Assembly: GCA_022745215.1 (NCBI GenBank)
Contig: JAIIWC010000034.1
Span: 1 to 19,079, forward strand
Direction: 5' to 3'
Source of the DNA: Collinsella sp.
GTDB lineage: Bacteria > Actinomycetota > Coriobacteriia > Coriobacteriales > Coriobacteriaceae
Length of the DNA stretch: 19,079 nt
Shown here: positions 14,799-19,079 of the stretch, piece after piece
How the letters are laid out: every line of letters starts with the position of its first letter
How positions within the stretch are numbered: position 1 is the stretch's first letter
The notes under the pieces: generated by a model
Seen by the model: the letters and a program-made list of their open reading frames with translations, nothing else
Database searches by the model: none
What the model was told of the DNA's origin: nothing
Translations under genes and position numbers: made by a program

Positions 14799-16562
14799 CT
14801 AGTGCTTGCCGCCGTGGCTGTTGCGCCAGATCTCACGCCCCAGCATCAACGCCAGCACCAGCGCGCTCACGTAGCCAAAAAGGCCGATGACCGGAATACC
14901 AAACACAACCGGCTCGATGCGCGCGTAGTAGACCACCGACGAGCCGATAAACAGGCCGGCGATGACGATGGCCATTGACATGCGGTCGACGATGCCGCCA
15001 ATCTGGCGCAGCGCCTTGTCGCTACTCATGAGCTGCAGGTTCAGCTTGAGCTGACCGCGCGTGAGCATGCGCGACGCCAGGCCCAGATACTCAGCCGCTT
15101 CGAGCGAACCCTTTGCCGCTCGGTAGCTACTCGCAGCGAAATCGCGACTCATGTCGCGCATGCGTGCGTAGGTACTCTTCTCGTTTTTAATGTGCGCCTG
15201 GATGATTTGGATCATGTTAACGTTGGGCATGTACTCGGTCAGCAGGCCCTCGAGCGTCACCATGCCGCGCGCGAACATCGTCACCACGCTCGGCAGCTCG
15301 ACATCGTTCTTGCGCGCCAGGTTCACCAGCGAGGTCAAAAACTCGCCGATATCCAGGTCCTTAAGATCAAGACCCGCAAAGTCGGCGACGATAAAGTCCA
15401 AGTCGGACAAAAAGGCCGAATGGTCAAGCTCGGCCGAGTCGCCGCGCGTCACGGCAAAGCGCATGAGCGAATCCTTGAGCTTGGGCACGTCGCCCTCGGC
15501 CACGGCGAAAATCATATCCTTGACGATACCGCGGTCGTGACTCGACATGCGCCCGACCATGCCCAGGTCGATAAAGTAAACGATGCCATCTTTGAGGATG
15601 ATGTTTCCCGCATGCGGGTCGGCATGGAAAAAGCCGTCATCGAGCACCTGCGTCGAATAGTCCTCGACAATCGCCGAGCCGATCTTTTCCAGGTCATAGC
15701 CCTCGGCCACCAGGCGCTCGGGATCGGCAATCGAGATACCGTCAATGTAGTCCATGACCACGACGTGTTCGGTGCAAAGGTCCAAGTAGGATTTGGGACA
15801 CGACACGCCATGGACGCTCTTATGGAACTCATAGAAATCGTTGAGGTTTTTGGCCTCGGCCAAAAAGTTGGTCTCCTCGCGAAACGAGGTCCACAGCTCC
15901 TCGACCACGCCGTGCAGGTCAACAAACTGATCGGTGTTGACAAACTTGGAAACGATGCGCACCACCGAACGGATGATGTCGATGTCCTGCGCCATGACCT
16001 GCTGCGCACCGGGGCGCTGCACCTTAACGGCCACGTCCTCGCCGGTCACCAGACGGGCGCGGTGCACCTGCGCGAGCGATGCGCTACCGAGCGGGTTGGG
16101 GTCGATCGCGTCGAACATCTGCCCCAAGCGCTGGCCGTATTCCTCTTCCAGGCAGCGGAGCACTACCTCATACGGCACCGGCTCTACGTCGGAGCGCAGG
16201 CGACGCAGCTCGTCGCAAAACCGCTGCGGCAAAATCTCGGAGCGGTTGGCCAGAATCTGCCCCATTTTAACGAACATGGGGCCGAGCTCTTCGAGCAGAC
16301 GACGCAGGCACACCGGCGTGAGGTTATCCCATACGCGATACTTTTTGATCAGGCGAACGATCTGCCCAATACGCTCACGACGACCTGCCGGCGTGAGCTG
16401 GTATTCCTCGTCCGGCGCCATCGCGTCGGGCTCCTCGGGGACCATATCGACAGCGCGCGGTTTCTTGCGAGCGCCCGAGACGGCAGCCTCAACCTCATCG
16501 ACAACCGCCGTCTCGTCACCCAAGGGATCTTGATTGTTGTAATCGGTGGTGGAATCTGCCAT
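14799..16562 (-). CDS. AarF/UbiB (ABC1/ADCK) kinase-like protein
   Basis: UbiB/ABC1 proteins are atypical protein-kinase-like ATPases at the membrane that support isoprenoid quinone or lipid metabolism. The 587-residue product has the signature elements. KMGQ lies at 99-102. The alanine-rich nucleotide loop GSASLAQVH lies at 149-157. The ATP-anchoring lysine is in VAVKVQRPG (Lys170). The catalytic HADPHAGN lies at 303-310 and the metal-binding IDLG at 321-324. Two C-terminal transmembrane helices (about 535-580) precede a histidine-rich tail. The first 55 residues are acidic and probably disordered. It starts 8 nt after the stop of the phasin-like gene with no clear ribosome binding site, so translation is probably coupled. 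Its target cannot be read from the sequence; no quinone-biosynthesis genes are adjacent. Confidence 0.92.
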   Translation of the reverse strand: MADSTTDYNNQDPLGDETAVVDEVEAAVSGARKKPRAVDMVPEEPDAMAPDEEYQLTPAGRRERIGQIVRLIKKYRVWDNLTPVCLRRLLEELGPMFVKMGQILANRSEILPQRFCDELRRLRSDVEPVPYEVVLRCLEEEYGQRLGQMFDAIDPNPLGSASLAQVHRARLVTGEDVAVKVQRPGAQQVMAQDIDIIRSVVRIVSKFVNTDQFVDLHGVVEELWTSFREETNFLAEAKNLNDFYEFHKSVHGVSCPKSYLDLCTEHVVVMDYIDGISIADPERLVAEGYDLEKIGSAIVEDYSTQVLDDGFFHADPHAGNIILKDGIVYFIDLGMVGRMSSHDRGIVKDMIFAVAEGDVPKLKDSLMRFAVTRGDSAELDHSAFLSDLDFIVADFAGLDLKDLDIGEFLTSLVNLARKNDVELPSVVTMFARGMVTLEGLLTEYMPNVNMIQIIQAHIKNEKSTYARMRDMSRDFAASSYRAAKGSLEAAEYLGLASRMLTRGQLKLNLQLMSSDKALRQIGGIVDRMSMAIVIAGLFIGSSVVYYARIEPVVFGIPVIGLFGYVSALVLALMLGREIWRNSHGGKH

Positions 16563-16570
16563 CTGCGCTG

Positions 16571-16987
16571 CTACTCGGCCTCTTCGGTGTCCTCTGCATC
16601 GTCGGGCTCAACGGACTCGACGGGCACCGAAGTCACGTTGTCCTCGACCGAATCGACGATATCGCGCACATGGGCCAGGAAGGCCGTGCGCTCGGGGGCG
16701 GTCATAACACGGACGCGGGCCAGGATGAGCTCGTCGAGCACGCGCTGCGCCGCAGTCTCACCCTGCATGCCCAGGCGCTCGGTCAGGTCTGAGATGGTGC
16801 CGCCGGCCTGCTCGAACATGTCGGACACGCTGCGGGCGATATCGGGGGTGCCGGCGTCCTTGCGCACCTGCTCGCCCTTGGTATTGAGGTCGTCGAGGAC
16901 CTTCTTGCCGCCTTCGACGGCAACGGCAGCGGCGCCGAAGCCCACGTTGATGGCACCGTTAACAAGCTGATCGAATTTCATAACCAT
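16571..16987 (-). CDS. Phasin-like helical protein coupled to the UbiB-family gene
   Basis: The 138-residue product is mostly amphipathic helix. A glycine/alanine segment at about 10-28 (NGAINVGFGAAAVAVEGGKKV) is followed by charged helical stretches and an acidic tail rich in Glu/Asp. This resembles the short phasin-like proteins (COG3937-type) often encoded beside UbiB/AarF kinases in Gram-positive genomes, where their role is unknown. True PHA phasins coat storage granules, but no PHA synthase is seen here. The start at 16987 is supported by GGAG six bases upstream. A longer frame to 17050 would include that site and a cysteine-rich, unlikely N-terminus. The stop lies 8 nt before the kinase gene. 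Family assignment is tentative. Confidence 0.65.
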   Translation of the reverse strand: MVMKFDQLVNGAINVGFGAAAVAVEGGKKVLDDLNTKGEQVRKDAGTPDIARSVSDMFEQAGGTISDLTERLGMQGETAAQRVLDELILARVRVMTAPERTAFLAHVRDIVDSVEDNVTSVPVESVEPDDAEDTEEAE

Positions 16988-17079
16988 GGTTGGCTCCAAT
17001 CGTGAACAACTGCATTGGCGTTCTTGTACCCAAGATTGGGCGAACGACACAAAATCGTTTTATCGCCGGGATAGAAATC

Positions 17080-17115
17080 GAGCGGGGCAAGCCTTTGACG
17101 GCGTTTGTCCCGCTC
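17080..17115 (-). terminator. Probable terminator of the C69 dipeptidase gene
   Basis: On the minus strand GAGCGGGaCAA pairs with TTGcCCCGCTC across a 14-nt loop, followed by GATTTCTAT. It lies 20 nt after the dipeptidase stop codon and before the phasin-like gene. The T-rich tail is modest. Confidence 0.55.
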
Positions 17116-17134
17116 GCTCGTTGCAAGGTTATCT

Positions 17135-18658
17135 TTACCTTACGTTGTCGTTCATCGCGAAGGAATTCTTCATGGCGCAGCTGGTAGTGTAGAGCACCTT
17201 GCCCAGCAGAGCGTCGGTCTCCACGCGCACAAGCTCGGCAAAGGCCTCGTTGGCGCGCGCGAGCTCGGCGGGAACCTCGGCCTCGGGCAGTGCGGCCACG
17301 ACAGCGTCAACGTCGTGAATCTGCTTGTGGCCCATGCCGCCGACCTTCTCCTGATAATCCTCGACCGCGCGACCGCACTCATGGAAGCGAACATCGGCCA
17401 AGGCACCGATCAGGCGATTTGCCCAATAGAAATTCTCGGACGTCACGCGAGCCTGCGTGTCGGCATAGTACTCGGGCATGGTCTCGGCATTGGCGTACAG
17501 CGGTACGAGCGCGTTAAACGAGTTGGAGCCAAACGCCATCCACTGCACGGCGCGATACGCCGGCTGCGCATAGGGACGCAGCTGCAGCACGGCGAGCTGG
17601 CTGTTGCGGTTGATGCCGATGGGACGATAGGCGCCGCGCGTGGCGGGTGTGCCCTTGCTGCCGTAGCAGTCGTACTCCGTGCCCTGGTAGTGGCTCGAAA
17701 GCACATACTTGATATCCTCGATGGTCACCTTGCGCTCGGGCACGCGGCTCCAGGGGATGTCGTCGCTCTCGGGCGTGTAGTCGGCGTCGGGACCGTCCCA
17801 CACATCGCTGGGGTTGAGGCAGCGCTGCATGTACCAGGCGCGCGGTGTGTTGTAGACGTGGTCGCTGTCGCTGTGCGAGCCAAAGGCCTCGCGCGGGTTA
17901 AAGACCGTTGCGGGACCGTCGCCCTCGACGCCCAGTGTCAAATCCAGATGCCACTCGGCCATCCAGGCGCGCAGGTCGGCAGAGCACATGTGCTCGACCT
18001 GGGCACCCTCGGCGTCGTCCAGATCAAAGCTGTCGATGCCCAGCTGGTTGGGCATCGTAACATAGGCGTCATCGGGCACGCGCTTGGCGATCCAGTGGTG
18101 ACCGCCGATGGTCTCGAGCCACCAGATCTCATCCACGTCGCTAAAGGCGATGCCGTTGTTCTCGTAGGTGCCGTAGCGCTCGAGCAGGTCGCCCAAGATG
18201 CGCACACCGTCGCGGGCGGACTTGGCGTACGGCAAGACCAGGGTCACCATGTCCTCCTCGCCCAGGCCGCCGGGCTGTGCCGGAACGTAACCGTCCTCGC
18301 CCTCGTTGCCCTTTGCGGGCACGTAGTCGACGAGTGGATCAGCGCCGCGGACGCGCTCGTTGGTGGTGAGCGTCTCGGTTGCGGACATGCCCACGTTGAG
18401 CTCGTTGAATCCGGCCTCGGCCCAGATGCCGTGACCAGGGATGACGTCGGGGACGCTCGTGTAGCGCATGGGGTTATCGGGCAGCTCGATCGTCAGGTGG
18501 CTCAGGACGCTCGTGTAGACGCGCGGTTGCTCGTCGGGGTGCACCACGCGCATGCGCTTGGGCTCAAACACCCCGTTGGACGAGTCCTCGTTGCGGGCGA
18601 CCAGCGTCGACCCGTCGTAGCTCGCGTTCTTACCAACCAAAATCGTTGTGCACGGCAT
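17135..18658 (-). CDS. C69 family dipeptidase (PepD-like Ntn hydrolase)
   Basis: C69 enzymes cleave dipeptides with broad specificity using a cysteine nucleophile close to the N-terminus. The 507-residue product begins MPCTTILVGKNAS, with the predicted catalytic Cys at position 3. It continues with DGSTLVARNEDSS, the conserved N/E-D block of the family, and EIWWLETIGGHHWIAKRVP further in. The length is typical. The ATG at 18658 is chosen because AAGGAGG stands six bases before it; the in-frame ATG at 18664 directly abuts that ribosome binding site. No signal peptide is visible, so the enzyme is probably cytoplasmic and processes imported peptides. It appears monocistronic, with a hairpin terminator downstream and a repeat element upstream. 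Confidence 0.92.
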   Translation of the reverse strand: MPCTTILVGKNASYDGSTLVARNEDSSNGVFEPKRMRVVHPDEQPRVYTSVLSHLTIELPDNPMRYTSVPDVIPGHGIWAEAGFNELNVGMSATETLTTNERVRGADPLVDYVPAKGNEGEDGYVPAQPGGLGEEDMVTLVLPYAKSARDGVRILGDLLERYGTYENNGIAFSDVDEIWWLETIGGHHWIAKRVPDDAYVTMPNQLGIDSFDLDDAEGAQVEHMCSADLRAWMAEWHLDLTLGVEGDGPATVFNPREAFGSHSDSDHVYNTPRAWYMQRCLNPSDVWDGPDADYTPESDDIPWSRVPERKVTIEDIKYVLSSHYQGTEYDCYGSKGTPATRGAYRPIGINRNSQLAVLQLRPYAQPAYRAVQWMAFGSNSFNALVPLYANAETMPEYYADTQARVTSENFYWANRLIGALADVRFHECGRAVEDYQEKVGGMGHKQIHDVDAVVAALPEAEVPAELARANEAFAELVRVETDALLGKVLYTTSCAMKNSFAMNDNVR

Positions 18659-18745
18659 GCGCATCCTCCTTGAGCGAAGAAATCAAACGGTAACAGTGTA
18701 TCGCTTCGATGCAAAAAGGGCGAAACCGCGACTCCAGCAGCCCCT

Positions 18746-18975
18746 GTGTGCAAAAAATGCCAAATATGAGTACTGTCACCAATTTAGTAGCAGCGATTTG
18801 CTCAAGTTCAGACGCTAGAAATCCCCACTTGTCCAAAAGCTGAGTGAAGTAATTCCCCAAAGGTCCAATAAAAGAGACTCCCTAACGATATCCACTATCA
18901 TTAGAGAGTCAAATCAGTCTCAAAGATATGCAACCGACGAGGCAACAGTACTCATATTTGGCATTTTTTGCACAC
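18746..18975. mobile_element. 230-bp MITE-like element with perfect 31-bp terminal inverted repeats
   Basis: The left arm (18746-18776, starting GTGTGCAAAAAATGCC) is the exact reverse complement of the right arm (18945-18975, ending GGCATTTTTTGCACAC). The interior is AT-rich compared with the surroundings, has no transposase, and contains its own hairpin. It lies upstream of the dipeptidase gene. No target-site duplication is obvious. It resembles a non-autonomous miniature element or a dispersed intergenic repeat. Confidence 0.75.
18871..18910. repeat. Internal 15-bp near-perfect hairpin inside the inverted-repeat element
   Basis: GACTCCCTAACGATA and TATCATTAGAGAGTC face each other with two mismatched or wobble positions and a 5-nt loop. 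The hairpin lies right of the centre of the element and gives it a nested stem structure. Confidence 0.6.
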
Positions 18976-19040
18976 GGGATGGTCGCGCGCGCAGACGTGG
19001 TGTAAGAGCGTCCTGAGGTCCGTCGCTGCAAGTCCCGATG

Positions 19041-19079
19041 TTACTCCTTCTTGAGACCGCGCTTCTCGACTATCTCGTC
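19041..19079 (-). CDS. Possible C-terminal end of a gene entering from the right edge
   Basis: The last 39 bases read on the minus strand as DEIVEKRGLKKE followed by TAA. The charged helical ending, the good codon usage and the position beyond the repeat element suggest the 3' end of a minus-strand gene. Too little is visible to name it. Confidence 0.35.
   Translation of the reverse strand, partial: DEIVEKRGLKKE

Noticed and set aside
15192..16970. 592-residue open frame on the plus strand
   Set aside because: It runs antisense through the UbiB-family gene and its neighbour, whose motifs are unmistakable. It is a shadow frame of high-GC coding DNA.
18630..18860. 76-residue minus-strand frame
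   Set aside because: It starts with TTG inside the inverted-repeat element, runs through one repeat arm and overlaps the start of the dipeptidase gene. It has no convincing ribosome binding site.

Overview
The window is a GC-rich bacterial chromosome segment. Its gene content points to the Coriobacteriia, most likely a Collinsella-like gut actinobacterium: a class III fructose-1,6-bisphosphatase, a DegV protein, GtrA proteins, a C69 dipeptidase, a very large anchored surface protein without a sortase motif, and a probable leaderless gene. The taxonomic call is an inference from style and content, not a match to a reference. I see no rRNA, tRNA, CRISPR array, phage or transposase gene.

Layout. 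1-2103 (+): the C-terminal part of a methionyl-tRNA-synthetase-like protein, then an RsmB/RsmF-type rRNA m5C methyltransferase. 2128-2298 (-): an unlisted 56-residue membrane protein. 2490-3581 (+): a TIM-barrel-like protein, apparently leaderless and closed by a terminator. 3663-4553 (-): a DegV lipid-binding protein. 4554-4871: an AT-rich divergent intergenic region with a perfect 10-bp inverted repeat. 4872-7889 (+): class III FBPase followed by two related GtrA membrane proteins. 7890-8175: two convergent terminators flanking a four-copy alternating inverted repeat. 8176-14721 (-): promoter, cobalamin riboswitch, a 1784-residue modular surface protein and a 302-residue membrane-anchored protein. 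14774-16987 (-): a phasin-like helical protein and an AarF/UbiB (ABC1) kinase-like protein. 17080-18658 (-): a C69 dipeptidase. 18746-18975: a 230-bp element with perfect 31-bp terminal inverted repeats. 19041-19079 (-): probably the last codons of another gene.

The most interesting system is the minus-strand locus at 8176-14721. A promoter leads into a cobalamin (B12) riboswitch, followed by two proteins carrying three DUF4430 domains between them. DUF4430 resembles the C-terminal domain of transcobalamin/intrinsic factor. The large protein has a signal/membrane segment, about six Ig-like modules, two DUF4430 domains, a PQQ-like beta-propeller, an InlB-type repeat, a flexible linker and a C-terminal membrane anchor. 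The small one has an N-terminal anchor and a terminal DUF4430. I infer a B12-repressed cell-surface corrinoid capture apparatus that would hand ligand to an uptake system encoded elsewhere. The riboswitch and domains are read from the sequence; the binding function is inferred.
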